Source: Anderseniella sp963700895 (GTDB taxonomy: Bacteria; Pseudomonadota; Alphaproteobacteria; Rhizobiales; Aestuariivirgaceae). From it: 64,000 bases of DNA. The stretch is taken from assembly GCA_963700895.1 (NCBI GenBank), contig CAVOZI010000011.1, forward strand, positions 62,001 to 126,000, in the 5' to 3' direction. Below the pieces are notes generated by a model. That model worked only from the letters and a program-made list of their open reading frames with translations, did not search any database and was not told the origin of the DNA. Shown piece after piece: positions 25,005-34,738 of this stretch. The position numbers were made by a program, and so were the translations under genes. Numbering within the stretch: the stretch's first letter is position 1; every line of letters starts with the position of its first letter.

Positions 25005-26117
25005 ATGACTCTAAGCCTTCCGTTAAGGCAGGTCTATCGGATGCCCGCTGAATGGGAGCCGCACGAAGCGGTCTGGCTTCAGTGGCCCGATCCAGAGATG
25101 CGCGGCTTTCCCGGCTATGCGCGCAAGCTGCTCTCAACCTGGCTGGAGATGGCGGCCATACTCGCGGAGCACGTAACGGTCAGGATCGCGGCGACGAGCC
25201 CAGCCGCCGCCGAAGATATCTTGCACAACTGCGCCCGTTTCGGTGTGCGCGAGGGGCGGGTCGAGGTTCACATCATCCCGATTGATGACGTTTGGGCGCG
25301 CGACAACGGCCCGATCTTTGTAAAGGATTCTGCCGGGGCGCTCGTTGTCACGGACTGGAACTTCAATGGCTGGGGCGTGCCTACTGCCGTAACCGACCGC
25401 GACCGGAAGGTCCCTGCCGCCATCGCAGCGCTCTATGGTATGGAAAGACAGGTCGGGGGAATCGTGACCGAGGGTGGCGCCATTGAGGTGAACGGAACCG
25501 GCACGCTAATGGCAACCCGGTCTTCCATCCTGAACCCGAACCGCAACCCCGGAGTGTCGCAACAGGACGCCGAGGCCACATTATCCCGCCTGCTTGGGAT
25601 CTCGAATTTCATCTGGCTCAGCGGTGCACCGCCTGACGAGTGCTATCGGCTCGGGGACGCAACCGATTTCCATATCGACCTTGCCGGCCGCTTCGTTGGG
25701 CGTAATGTCGTGCTTGCCAACCAAACGGACGACACATGCGACCCACACAAGCCCTACTTTGACCAGCACATTGCCGAACTGAGGGCCACTACCGATGAAA
25801 CCGGCGCGCCGTTAGAGATCATCAAACTGCCCTGCCCTCAAATGCAGAGCGTCAGCACGGTAAGATTCAGCGGCACCAGTTTCACGGCTCCACCGGGGTC
25901 CCTGACTGACGCATCCTATTCGAACTACCTGGTCACGAATGGCCTCGTGCTTGTCCCGGTTTACGGCAGGCCAGAGGATGAACGGGCCAAGGCCATCATT
26001 GCAGAGCATTTTCCGGGCCGCGAGGTCGTCGGCATTTCCGCAATAAGTTCAACCGAGCAGGGCGGCGCTATCCACTGCGTGACCCAGCAGCAGCCGATGG
26101 TGACGAGAGCGTCATAA
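25005..26117 (+). CDS. Agmatine deiminase family protein
   Basis: ATG 25005, behind TGGAGGAAG, gives 370 residues of the peptidyl-arginine/agmatine deiminase family (PF04371). Visible signatures are MPAEWEPHEAVWLQWP, DDVWARDNGPIFV, the EGGAIEVNGTGTLMAT block, LNPNRNPGVS, and near the end GGAIHCVTQQQP with the catalytic cysteine C358. The reaction for close members is agmatine to N-carbamoylputrescine plus ammonia. The ABC importer of the spermidine/putrescine type further along the island makes polyamine metabolism plausible. No N-carbamoylputrescine amidase is nearby. Confidence 0.9.
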   Translation: MTLSLPLRQVYRMPAEWEPHEAVWLQWPDPEMRGFPGYARKLLSTWLEMAAILAEHVTVRIAATSPAAAEDILHNCARFGVREGRVEVHIIPIDDVWARDNGPIFVKDSAGALVVTDWNFNGWGVPTAVTDRDRKVPAAIAALYGMERQVGGIVTEGGAIEVNGTGTLMATRSSILNPNRNPGVSQQDAEATLSRLLGISNFIWLSGAPPDECYRLGDATDFHIDLAGRFVGRNVVLANQTDDTCDPHKPYFDQHIAELRATTDETGAPLEIIKLPCPQMQSVSTVRFSGTSFTAPPGSLTDASYSNYLVTNGLVLVPVYGRPEDERAKAIIAEHFPGREVVGISAISSTEQGGAIHCVTQQQPMVTRAS

Positions 26118-26210
26118 CCCCCTTCGAGGCTTATCGGCGGTATTTACGGTCGAAGTCCCGTTGGTCGCGCAACAAGGTCCGCTTTCCCCGCGAAAGATGC
26201 CTGCCCCGGC

Positions 26211-26684
26211 GTGTCCCGGGCAGTCCGAAACGTGCCAAATATTGCCTTTCGATCCGCCTTGCGGTTCAACAAGTATTGGACGCCTACACGCCACCTCATT
26301 AGCATTGATGTTCCGGTCACTGTGATTGATTACAACTCGCGACGAGTAAGAGAGTGGCGCCAGCGCGGGCTTCCGGTTTATTACGGCAATGCCCTTCGAG
26401 CTGAAGTGCTTCGTAGCTGTGGCATTGTTTCAGCGCCAATGGTCATCTTGACCATTCCTGACGCCGAAGTGACCAAGCGCTTAATTGAGCTTGTGCGACG
26501 TATTTCCCCCAACCAAGTTATCATCGCCCGAGCGCCAACAAGTGATAGTGTCGATAGGCTTCGACACATAGGTGCAAACATCGTTGTTGAGGAGAGCCTC
26601 ACAACAGCTCTGGAACTGGCAGAGCGCGTTGCCATAATGTACGGAGCAAAAGCTCAGGCGAGCCCGACCGAACCGAATGCGTAA
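26211..26684 (+). pseudogene. C-terminal fragment of a Kef-type antiporter (RCK/TrkA-N domain)
   Basis: From about residue 28 the frame reads VPVTVIDYNSRRVREWRQRG, PVYYGNALRAEVLRSCGI, MVILTIPDAEVTKRLIELVRRI and IIARAPTSDSVDRLRHIGAN, which is the second half of an RCK N (TrkA-N) domain as found at the end of KefB/KefC-type CPA2 antiporters. The glycine-rich start of the Rossmann fold and the whole membrane part are missing. The preceding residues are unrelated. It is a gene remnant, not a functional regulator. Confidence 0.7.
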
Positions 26685-26824
26685 CTGCGAAAACGTCGCA
26701 GAGAATATCTCTCAAAGGTCTCCTTCGGACGTAGACAACATCCGGTAACAGAATGGCTCTGCCCCTAGCAATGGACAATGCTGGCTAGGTCTTTCCCAAG
26801 CTTTGAAATCAAGTCAGTTGTTCG

Positions 26825-27286
26825 TTACGCCTGCTTCTTGACCCTCTCCTGGACAGCTAGTGCTTCGTTCTTGTCCACCTGCCTCTGGACGGACTCCAAA
26901 ATGCGTCTAGCTTGGGCTTGAGCCTGCTCAATGATTGCTGCAGCGTCTTGCTGCGCTTTGAGAAGCCGGGCTTCGTACGCGGTGTCGAGGTGTGTAGTAG
27001 AATTGGAACCATTTGCGATCTGTGAAAGCCGAACCGCGTTCTCGCGATAGTCCGCCATCAGTTGCTGCAGAAATTCTGCCTGTGCGGCTCGCAACTCCTC
27101 CACTGACTGGCAGGCCAGGAATCTGACGGGGGACGTCCAATACTGTTGGTAACGCCGGAAATAGAACTGGGCCAGCTCCATGTTCCACCCGAAGAGAAAC
27201 GCTGTTACGGAGGGAACGTCTGGTGCCGGAACACTTGCTTGGGAATGAGTAGCTTCCGGTTTCTTTTGTGGTTCGCTGTTGGACAT
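26825..27286 (-). CDS. Phasin-like protein with C-terminal coiled coil
   Basis: Starting at ATG 27286 the protein has 153 residues. After a polar N-terminus comes FLFGWNMELAQFYFRRYQQYWTSPVRFLACQSVEELRAAQAEFLQQLMADYRENAVRLSQIA, in which the amphipathic pattern and the SVEELxxxQxxFxxxxxxDY motif fit the phasin family (granule-associated proteins). The last 55 residues, rich in A, Q, E and R, are a predicted coiled coil (KAQQDAAAIIEQAQAQARRI). No polyhydroxyalkanoate synthesis genes are nearby. Confidence 0.72.
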   Translation of the reverse strand: MSNSEPQKKPEATHSQASVPAPDVPSVTAFLFGWNMELAQFYFRRYQQYWTSPVRFLACQSVEELRAAQAEFLQQLMADYRENAVRLSQIANGSNSTTHLDTAYEARLLKAQQDAAAIIEQAQAQARRILESVQRQVDKNEALAVQERVKKQA

Positions 27287-27636
27287 GATTGCACTCCGCG
27301 TGTTGAAGATGACGGAGAGGCGGCAGCGGCATTGACCCGAGCCACCCCGGCCGAAAGATCGGCGCGACGGCAATGACGCAATGCGACTGACGAGTGAGGC
27401 CTGAGTAGTCTCGAAGGCCTGTGATCAATTAGAGACCTGTTGCTTCCTCGTGTCCACCTACCGGAGCGTTAGTCGTCGACGAATGCGTGTGTCTGCTAAC
27501 AATCTGGACCGGGCTCTGAACGCGCTACTTCTTGAGCTGTTAGCCCCCCTCCATGAAAGTTTGGGTCGCATTTTGCCTCCAATGGGTGTCAAATTGGCCT
27601 GCGGTCCAACGAGACACGCGAAACGGAGGTACGATT
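27287..27636. other. Divergent promoter region between phasin-like and GFA genes
   Basis: No gene is supported in these 350 bases. They must hold the divergent promoters of the two flanking genes; I find no clear operator. Confidence 0.35.
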
Positions 27637-28077
27637 ATGTCCAGTCCCTACGCTGGCGGTTGTGACCACGTGCACATCACCGCCACTGCAGAGCCGATCG
27701 ACAATCACGTCTGCCATTGCAATGTCTGCAAGGCTGTAACAGGCCAGCAGACCACACATGTCGCCTTCTTCAAGCATGGAGACCTGTCAGTAGATCATCC
27801 GGAAAAGATGAACCGCCAACCGTTCAACAAGGACAATCCGAACGGACCCCTGGAGCTTTGCACCTGCGCAGAATGCGGAGCGGCCCTGATGCTTGATGAC
27901 AAGCAGAAGCGCATCCGCGTCGCGGTGCCCAACGTCATGGGTTACGACACCGAGGCTTTTCCAGAGGCGACCTATCACGCGTTCTATGACAGCTCGAAAG
28001 GTTATCCGAAGCCGTCAGATGGTCGTCCTGTTTACGACAGTCTGCGACCGGACTTTGCTTGGCCTCAACCAAGCTGA
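27637..28077 (+). CDS. GFA / CENP-V family zinc protein
   Basis: ATG 27637, behind CGGAGGT, gives 146 residues. The family's zinc cysteines are visible in CHCNVCKAVTGQQ and CTCAECGAAL, with C9 near the N-terminus. This is the glutathione-dependent formaldehyde-activating (GFA) fold. Most members are not proven enzymes, so a direct formaldehyde role is only possible. It is a single gene with no co-directional neighbour. Confidence 0.85.
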   Translation: MSSPYAGGCDHVHITATAEPIDNHVCHCNVCKAVTGQQTTHVAFFKHGDLSVDHPEKMNRQPFNKDNPNGPLELCTCAECGAALMLDDKQKRIRVAVPNVMGYDTEAFPEATYHAFYDSSKGYPKPSDGRPVYDSLRPDFAWPQPS

Positions 28078-28236
28078 GTAGTTGGCTCAAATTGCTGCTT
28101 CACCAAGATGACTTTCAGAAGCGCCGCTTGGAAGTCGTTGGTCGTGCACGTTCATTCGGCCATTCACACCGGCTAAATGGGGGGCTGCATCGTGGCCCGG
28201 CGCCATGAACTAATCAGGAGTAACAGCAGAAGACAA

Positions 28237-28262
28237 CCCCCCGGGCTTGGTGCCCGGGGCGA
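28237..28262 (-). terminator. Likely terminator for the GYD-domain gene
   Basis: CCCCGGGC and GCCCGGGG form a perfect eight-base stem with a five-base loop, 30 bases past the stop codon of the minus-strand gene. The tract after it on the minus strand is only moderately T-rich (GGTTGTCTTCT). Confidence 0.55.
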
Positions 28263-28292
28263 CATTTAGTGGTTGGAGTAGCTGCTCTAAGC

Positions 28293-28574
28293 TCAACCAG
28301 TGGCAGGCTTATAGCTGGCCGAAGCCTTCTTGGCGGCTGCCATCGCCTCCATCGCTTCGCGCGGCGTCATGAGCTTGGTCGTGGCGCCACCGGAGAATGC
28401 ACCAGAGGCACCAATGGCCAAGGCGCCAGCAGCCATTGCCTTGTCATCAGGGGCTTCAATCAGCGCGACAACATCCTCGGCGCCGAAACAGAAGAACAGA
28501 TGATGGAGTTTGCCCCCAACAGCTTCGACCAAGGGCCGAGCCGCAGCTTCGCGGTCTTGAGGGTTATCGACCAT
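28293..28574 (-). CDS. GYD-domain protein, N-terminally shortened
   Basis: The sequence MVDNPQDREAAARPLVEAVGGKLHHLFFCFGAEDVVALIEAPDDKAMAAGALAI is the GYD domain (PF08734-like; a ferredoxin-like alpha/beta barrel of about 100 residues). Usual members have about 20 more N-terminal residues (a first beta strand). Here an in-frame stop lies about nine codons upstream, so the protein starts late or the gene has lost its 5' end. Function of the family is unknown. Confidence 0.62.
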   Translation of the reverse strand: MVDNPQDREAAARPLVEAVGGKLHHLFFCFGAEDVVALIEAPDDKAMAAGALAIGASGAFSGGATTKLMTPREAMEAMAAAKKASASYKPATG

Positions 28575-28725
28575 CGGGCCGCCGTAACCTCACAGGAGAC
28601 CGGTCAAATGGGGAATGCCGGATTATGCGTGTTCAATACTCTCTCTTTACGTCAGTTCTCAGGGCATTTAAATCGACCCTGAACGAGATTTCGTTGGCGT
28701 TTACTTTTCCACGAATGGCTACATG

Positions 28726-29756
28726 CTGGATTCACATTTCAAGTGCAACACCGAGGTGTTGAGCGAAGGCCTCGATTGGGGTCTGGAAGCCGAGACATTT
28801 TCGCGGGGTTGAGTTGAGCATCCAGACGATGTTGTCGAGGTCTGCATCACTGTAGTCGGACAGCGATGTCTTGCGCGGTAACTCACGTCGCAGCCGTCCG
28901 TTGGTGTTCTCGATGGAGCCACGCTGCCAGGGGCTGTGAGGGTCACAGAAATAGGCTGGCATGGCGATCTTTTGCCGGACCTTTTCATGCCGGGCGAACT
29001 CTCCGCCATTGTCATGAGTGATGCTGCGACGCGCAATGCCGGGCAAGCCTTGCAGTTCGGTGACGATGGCCTCGGCAGTATCGCCTGCATCCTTGCTGTG
29101 AAGCCGGCGGACCAGCGTCAGTCGGGTGGTGCGCTCGTGCAGGGTGAGCAGGATGTCGCGCTGGCGGCGGAAGTGCACGAGATCGCCCTCCCAATGACCA
29201 AACTCGCATCTTTGAGCAACGCTTTCAGGGCGTTGACTGATCGGCACACGATCAGGAATGGCCGGCTCCTGCTTGCCGTTGCGCACCCGGCGGCCTCGTT
29301 TCGACTTACGCTGGGCCAGGTATCGCGGCAGCCCCGTGCGGCGGCCTGCCGGACTGTAGACATACCGGTAGATGGACTCCGTCGATACCGTGTGGTCGAC
29401 TTCATCGAGCTCCATCCGCCCGGCGATCTGTTCCGGAGACCATCCCATGGCAAGGCGGTCTTCGACATAGTCGCGAAGGTGGGTGGAGCGCTCAATGCGT
29501 GACCCCCGCAGCTTCCTCGCCCAGGCACGGCGTTCCGCGCTGATGGGGTTGTAGCCATCAACCCGTCGGTTACGCCCCAGCTCCCGGTAGATACTGCTGC
29601 GGTTCCGGCCAAGCCGTTGCGCAATCTCGGTCTTCGAAAGCCCCAACTCCATCAGGCTGAACAGCTGACAGCGGGCTTCAAGTGTGAAGTGATCATAATG
29701 TGTTCCCATGGCGATCCCGGATATACCCGGTGTCGCACTTGGTTTGCGAATCTAGC
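28726..29756 (-). mobile_element. IS30-family element, second type
   Basis: The ends show related inverted repeats: GGATTCACATTTCAAGTGCA on the left and, on the minus strand at the right, GATTCGCAAACCAAGTGCG. The element contains one intact transposase gene. Its right end abuts and replaces the left end of the neighbouring IS630 type C copy. Confidence 0.82.
28732..29709 (-). CDS. IS30-family transposase
   Basis: The 325-residue protein has an N-terminal helix-turn-helix (EIAQRLGRNRSSIYRELGRN) and the DDE core with FGHWEGDLV, THDNGGEFARH and WQRGSIENTNGRLRREL. It differs clearly from the IS30 transposase at 12634–13638 and from the remnant at 30884–31416, so three IS30 lineages are present in the island. 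Confidence 0.93.
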   Translation of the reverse strand: MGTHYDHFTLEARCQLFSLMELGLSKTEIAQRLGRNRSSIYRELGRNRRVDGYNPISAERRAWARKLRGSRIERSTHLRDYVEDRLAMGWSPEQIAGRMELDEVDHTVSTESIYRYVYSPAGRRTGLPRYLAQRKSKRGRRVRNGKQEPAIPDRVPISQRPESVAQRCEFGHWEGDLVHFRRQRDILLTLHERTTRLTLVRRLHSKDAGDTAEAIVTELQGLPGIARRSITHDNGGEFARHEKVRQKIAMPAYFCDPHSPWQRGSIENTNGRLRRELPRKTSLSDYSDADLDNIVWMLNSTPRKCLGFQTPIEAFAQHLGVALEM

Positions 29757-30883
29757 CCCAAATCAAGCGCTTGGTGATTCAAGGTGGCAGGGAGGATTCC
29801 TGTCATGCCAAGAACCGTAGCTGTGAATCAGATACGCACGCCGACGGAGCTTCGTCGGCTTGCTGCACGAACAAAGGATGCGAACCAGAGCCGTCGCCTG
29901 CTGTCGATCGCGGCGGTGCTGGACGGGATGAGCCGGACCGAAGCCGCCAGGATCGGCGGCATGGACCGGCAGACGCTGAGGGACTGGGTGCACCGCTACA
30001 ATGCACTTGGTCCGGCCGGGCTGAAAGACAATCGCCGCCGCGGCAATCCGCGACGCTTGTCGCCGGCACAGCTCAAGGAACTGTCCGAGATCGTTGAGAC
30101 CGGCCCCGACCGCACAGTCGACGGCGTCGTGCGATGGCGGCGCATCGATCTTCAGCGGGTGATCGTCGAGCGGTTCGGGATCAACTACCACGAGCGCAGC
30201 GTCGGCAAGCTGCTGCAGCACCTCGGCTTCTCCCATGTCAGCGCCAGACCCCGGCACCCCAAGCAGGATGGCGAGGTCATCCAGGCGTTCAAAAAAACTT
30301 CCCGCGCACGCTCGCGGCCCACCTTGACGGCGTGACGCGCAGGAAAAAGATCGAGATCTGGTTCCAGGACGAAGCTCGCATCGGCCAGAAGAACGGCCTC
30401 GTTCGTCAGTGGGCCAAGCGTGGCACAAGACCCATCCAGCCCGCCGACCAGCGCTATGAAAGCGCCTACCTGTTCGGCGCCATCTGCCCAGCCAGGGGCA
30501 CAGGAGCAGCGCTGGCGTTGCCCTTCGCCGATACTGGAGCAATGCAACTGCATCTCGACGAGATTGCCCGGCACATTGCCAAGGACGCGCATGCGGTGCT
30601 TCTGCTCGATCGCGCCGGATGGCACACGACCGGCAATCTCCGCTGGCCGAAGAACATCACCCCGATCCTGCTGCCATCGCGCTCACCGGAACTCAATCCC
30701 GTCGAGCAGGTCTGGCAGTACCTGCGGGCCAACTTCCTTTCGAACCGTGTCTTCGACAATTACCAGGACATCATCGATGCCGCATGTGACGCCTGGAACA
30801 GCCTGATCTCGCAGCCCCACGTCATCACATCAATTGGAATGCGCAAATGGGCGCATACAGGTCAGTTGTGAGGGCCTTTGGTA
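29757..30883 (+). mobile_element. IS630-family element (type C), copy 1, left end missing
   Basis: The right end, GGCCTTTGGTA followed by TTA, matches that of the complete inverted copy at 39010–40171. The outer left 35 bases or so of that copy, with the inverted repeat, are absent here because the IS30 element ends there. It interrupts an older IS30-type transposase gene whose 3' half continues at 30884. Confidence 0.85.
29805..30871 (+). CDS. IS630-family transposase, type C copy 1 (−1 shift at an A7 run)
   Basis: ATG 29805 follows GGGAGG and gives MPRTVAVNQIRTPTELRRLA with two helix-turn-helix units. At TTCAAAAAAAC (about 30289–30299) a −1 shift leads into KNFPRTLAAHLDG and the DDE domain with DEARIGQKN, LLDRAGWHT and SPELNPVEQVWQY. 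The sequence is otherwise undamaged, but the element lacks its left end. Confidence 0.88.
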
Positions 30884-31445
30884 TTACCGGGCGGATGTCG
30901 ATCCATCAGCGTCCTGAGACTATCAATGACCGCTCGCAGATCGGTCACTGGGAAGGTGACCTGATCATCTGCCAGCGCACCCGGCCGGTGCTGGTCCTGC
31001 ATGAGCGCAGGTCGCGGGTCACGCTGGCGGCCCGGCTCAGCGGCAAGTCTGCCGCCGAGACCGCCAGTGTCATCATGTCCATCCTGCGCCGGTTGTCGCC
31101 AGCATTGCGTCGGTCCATCACCTTCGACAACGACACCTGCTTCGCCGCTCATCACCTGCTGCGCAAGGCGCTCAACATGACCACCTGGTTCTGCGATGCC
31201 TATGCCTCCTGGCAGAAGGGTGGCATCGAGAATGCCAACGGCCGGCTGCGCCGATGGCTGCCCCGCCGGACCAATCTCGATGACGTCAGCGACGAGGACA
31301 TCCAGGACATCGTCATGACCTACAACCTCACCCCGAGAAAATGTCTCGGCTATCGCACGCCAATCCAGGCCCTCTTCAAAGACCTCGGTCAGGATGTCAG
31401 ACTGCGCTTCGCCTGAAACTGTTGCACTTCGCGCTGGAACTCACG
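30884..31445 (+). pseudogene. 3' half of an IS30-family transposase gene plus right IS end
   Basis: From ITGRMSIHQRPETINDRSQIGHWEGDLIICQRTRP onward the frame encodes the DDE core of an IS30 transposase through WQKGGIENANGRLRRWLP to a stop at 31416, followed by TGTTGCACTTCGCGCTGGAA, a typical IS30 right end. The N-terminal half is missing because IS630 type C sits at its left edge. Confidence 0.85.
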
Positions 31446-31720
31446 ACGACTTCTGGAACATCGCCTTCATCTGCAACGGCACGCCACAAATACACCCTGA
31501 AAGAAGCTCAAACAGATGGTTTCATCGCGACCCGAGAAGCAGCGCTTTATTGCACTCAAGAAGATGGAAAGTTTGACCGCCCATCAGAACACTTGAACAC
31601 GCCTCACTTTTGTCCATGACAGACATGTCGAATGTTTAGCATGATATGTGGTGCTTCATGGGTATTCGGCCGAACCGTCGTCAGCGCGCTGATTGAATGC
31701 CTGCAACAGAGGATCATCCA

Positions 31721-32669
31721 ATGATAGGTTTTGCTAGCTTCCGTCGGATTGCCGCGACGATCATTTTGCTGGCAGGAGTGTTCACAAGTCAGTCGGTGTC
31801 AACCTCAGCGAAGTCGCCCAACATTGATTTCGATCTTCTCTACCGAGCGGCCCAAATTGCCAATATGGCTTATGATGGCAAATCCAAGATTTCTCGGAGA
31901 GCTCAAGGGTAAGTCTGCCTGGGTCGCCACGCCGGGAACGACGGATGTCCAGTACGTCATTGGCTATAATGATCAGCGAAAAGTGCAGGCTATCGCAGTC
32001 CGGGGAACAGCCAACGATACCAACTGGGCGCTGGACAAGGACACCCATGCACTCAAGGACCAGAAGAGTGGTATTCTTATGCATCGTGGCTTCAGAACAG
32101 CTGCCGAAGCAATCTATCGGGATGTCAAGCCCCGTCTCAAGCCCGGCTACACCACCTATCTCACCGGCCACTCCCTTGGCGGCGCTGTTGCTGCGATCTT
32201 AGGGATTTATCTGCAGGATGATGGCGTCAAACTTGGCCGTATCTTCACTTTTGGCCAGCCAAAATTCACCAATGTCGCCGGAGCCAAGGCTTACGCAAAC
32301 CTGCCCTTACTCAGGGTTATTTATCAGAATGATACCGTGGCCCTGTTGCCGGACAGCGATGCTCAAGGGGATCAGCAGTTCGCCCACATTGGACCCGTCA
32401 TCAACCTCCTGAGTGGACCATACTATGTGTATGGAACTGCGGAGCAGACGCTGCAGTTTTCTCAGGGTTCATTTTCGAAATTTCTAACGCAGGTAAGTCT
32501 GCCTGATCATAAGATGAAATGGTATCTGCAAGGTCTGCGAGACAAGCTCAACGGGGCCAAGGAAGTGAGCTTCAAAGACCGAAACAAGTACATTGTCCGG
32601 CACAAGTATGGGACGGGCGTCGAGACGGCGCCGACCAAGAAAAAGTTCAACTTCAATCGTCATCCCTAA
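31721..32669 (+). pseudogene. Class 3 lipase, exported, with a frameshift
   Basis: ATG 31721 starts a signal peptide (FRRIAATIILLAGVFTSQSV) and IDFDLLYRAAQIANMAYDGKSKI. The frame then breaks near 31890, and the +1-shifted frame continues GELKGKSAWVATPGTTDVQY to the end. The lipase-3 core is complete: GHSLGG nucleophile elbow, aspartate in YQNDTVALLPDSD and histidine in FAHIGP. One indel is enough to explain the break, so the gene is either freshly inactivated or a sequencing error is present. Confidence 0.82.
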
Positions 32670-33099
32670 GGGCTGCCTTCAACCTGTAATTGATTGCGAA
32701 GATGCGTTGTTTCAATGTGCCGGCTATAGGCCCAGACCAGAGCACGACAGCCGTATCTACCAATTGGGAATTGTCTGCAGTGGGTCAACTGCGGCCGGTA
32801 TTGCGTTTCTCCAGGAATGTCTGCTGCACTCCCGAAAGCTGCCGTCTTTCTGGATGACCCAAGCAGGCTGCTTTGTGCTATTTCCTGCCATCGGCACCCT
32901 CTTCCCGGTACATTGGATGACACCGCAAACTTGGCACATCGCGACGCCGGCGGAGCTGCCTTCCACAGCATCTGAAACTGACAACATGACAGCAATTGCC
33001 GTTGCTTAGCATACGTTATCGGACCTGAGGCCACCCTACCTGCATTGATCCATAAACCGACTTCCGTAGCGTCAAATGCTACACTATGAGATACCGGCA
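32670..33099. other. Gene-free stretch
   Basis: I see no supported gene in these 430 bases. Short pieces such as AATGTCTGCTGCACTCCCGA near 32815 resemble the AATGTCTGCT hairpin repeat family. Confidence 0.4.
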
Positions 33100-33906
33100 T
33101 CAAATGCACTCCCCACCGTCGACGACAAGGGCCTGTCCGGTCATGAATGACGACCGGTCGGAAGCCAGGAACAGCAAGGCCTCGGCTATTTCAGACGGAC
33201 TTGCCCAGCGACCCATGGGGATCTTTTCACGCACGTAGGTCTCCAGCGCCTCACGTCCACCCATCTGTTTCATAAAGGGGGCGTTGAAGGGTGTGTCCAC
33301 CCACCCGGGACACAGCGCGTTGACGCGGATATTGAAACGGGCGTAGTCGAGTGCAATCTGCCGGGTCATCGCCACGACAGCATGTTTCGATGTGGCGTAG
33401 GCAACCATCTCGCGATCATAGAGGACGCCCGAGTTCGAGGCAGTGATGACAATGGAGCCGCCGCCTAGCCGCTTCATGTGCGGCACTGCAAGACGCGCCG
33501 CCATGAAATGGGCCCGCACGTTGATCTGCCATGAGGCATCCATGCCGGCCGGGTCTACCTGCTCTAGCGTACCTTCGACCTGTATGCCGGCATGCGAGTG
33601 CAGGATATCGACACGGCCCCAGGCTTCGATTGCTTTGGCCACAAGCTGTTCGAGGTCGCCTTCACGGCTGACGTCCGTCTTCATAGCGATAGCAACCCTG
33701 CCCGCGCCGGTAATGAGGCTGGCCGTGTCGCTTGCCGCAGCAGCATCCCGATCCGACGCGATCACCCGCGCACCATGCGCAGCCAGGATGTTTGCGCTAG
33801 CCCGCCCGATCCCCGAACCGGCGCCGGTCACGATGGCCACTTTGCCGGCGAGTAGCGTAGCTGGGTCAAGATTCTCCACGCGATGTCGGTCATCCTGCGC
33901 CTTCAT
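33100..33906 (-). CDS. Short-chain dehydrogenase/reductase
   Basis: The start chosen is ATG 33906, giving 268 residues and overlapping the upstream permease gene by 17 bases. The NAD(P)-binding motif TGAGSGIGRA, the catalytic serine in VITASNSG, and the YATSK motif are all present. The usual NAG is HAG here (HSHAGIQ). An aspartate after the second strand (ASDRD) suggests NAD rather than NADP. As last gene of the ABC importer operon it probably oxidises a product of the imported compound. Confidence 0.9.
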   Translation of the reverse strand: MKAQDDRHRVENLDPATLLAGKVAIVTGAGSGIGRASANILAAHGARVIASDRDAAAASDTASLITGAGRVAIAMKTDVSREGDLEQLVAKAIEAWGRVDILHSHAGIQVEGTLEQVDPAGMDASWQINVRAHFMAARLAVPHMKRLGGGSIVITASNSGVLYDREMVAYATSKHAVVAMTRQIALDYARFNIRVNALCPGWVDTPFNAPFMKQMGGREALETYVREKIPMGRWASPSEIAEALLFLASDRSSFMTGQALVVDGGECI

Positions 33907-34726
33907 TGCGTTGGCCTTCACGGCGCCCGTGCAACAGGAATTGTGCAGCCACAAGCAGCATCAGCGATGATACCAGCACGAGCGTACCGATGGCGTTAAT
34001 CTCGGGCGTCACGCCACGCCGGATCGACGAGAAGACATACACCGGCAGGGTTGTCTCCGAGCCGGCCACGAAAAAGGCAATGATGAAATCGTCGAAGCTG
34101 AAGGTGAAGCTCAGCAGGAATCCAGCAAGAACGGCAGGGAATATCTGCGGCAGGGTGATCTGCCAGAATGTCCGAAATGGCGTGGCGTAGAGGTCAGTCG
34201 AGGCTTCGATCAGCGCCCGGTCCATGCTGGCGAGGCGGGAGCGTACGATTACGATAACCAGCGCCATTGTGAACAGTGTGTGCGCCGCGATCAACGAGCC
34301 ATAGCCCAGGTTGAGGGATGGAGCTGCGCCAAGCGCCTCTGGCCACATAACGGCCAACGCCGGGTTGAGGAGGTTGAACACGCTCACCAGAGCAATCAGC
34401 GTCGCTATGCCGATAACAATGCCCGGCACCATTATGGAAACGTAGATGACGCCGTCATAGAGCGCCTTCAGCGGCCCGCGCACACCCTGCAGTCCGAGTG
34501 CTGCCATGGTGCCAAACACGCTGGCCAGTGTGGCGCTAATGGAGGCGACGATTAGGCTTGTTGTAAGTGCGTCGATGGCAAACGGGTTGGCCATCAGCTT
34601 GCCATACCATTGCACCGAGAAACCCTGGAAGCTCGAGGCATGGCGCCCTGCATTGAAGCTGAACAGCACGATGATGCCGATCGGCACGTAGAGGAACAGG
34701 TAGACGGCGAGCACGTATAATCTCAT
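33890..34726 (-). CDS. ABC transporter permease, spermidine/putrescine type (PotC-like)
   Basis: The 278-residue protein has six hydrophobic segments and the permease signature EASTDLYATPFRTFWQITLPQIFPAV (EAA loop). It follows PotB-like by 12 bases. Together they form the channel of an importer for polyamines or similar compounds. The gene overlaps the SDR gene at its 3' end. Confidence 0.9.
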   Translation of the reverse strand: MRLYVLAVYLFLYVPIGIIVLFSFNAGRHASSFQGFSVQWYGKLMANPFAIDALTTSLIVASISATLASVFGTMAALGLQGVRGPLKALYDGVIYVSIMVPGIVIGIATLIALVSVFNLLNPALAVMWPEALGAAPSLNLGYGSLIAAHTLFTMALVIVIVRSRLASMDRALIEASTDLYATPFRTFWQITLPQIFPAVLAGFLLSFTFSFDDFIIAFFVAGSETTLPVYVFSSIRRGVTPEINAIGTLVLVSSLMLLVAAQFLLHGRREGQRNEGAG

Positions 34727-34738
34727 GGTGCGATCCCC

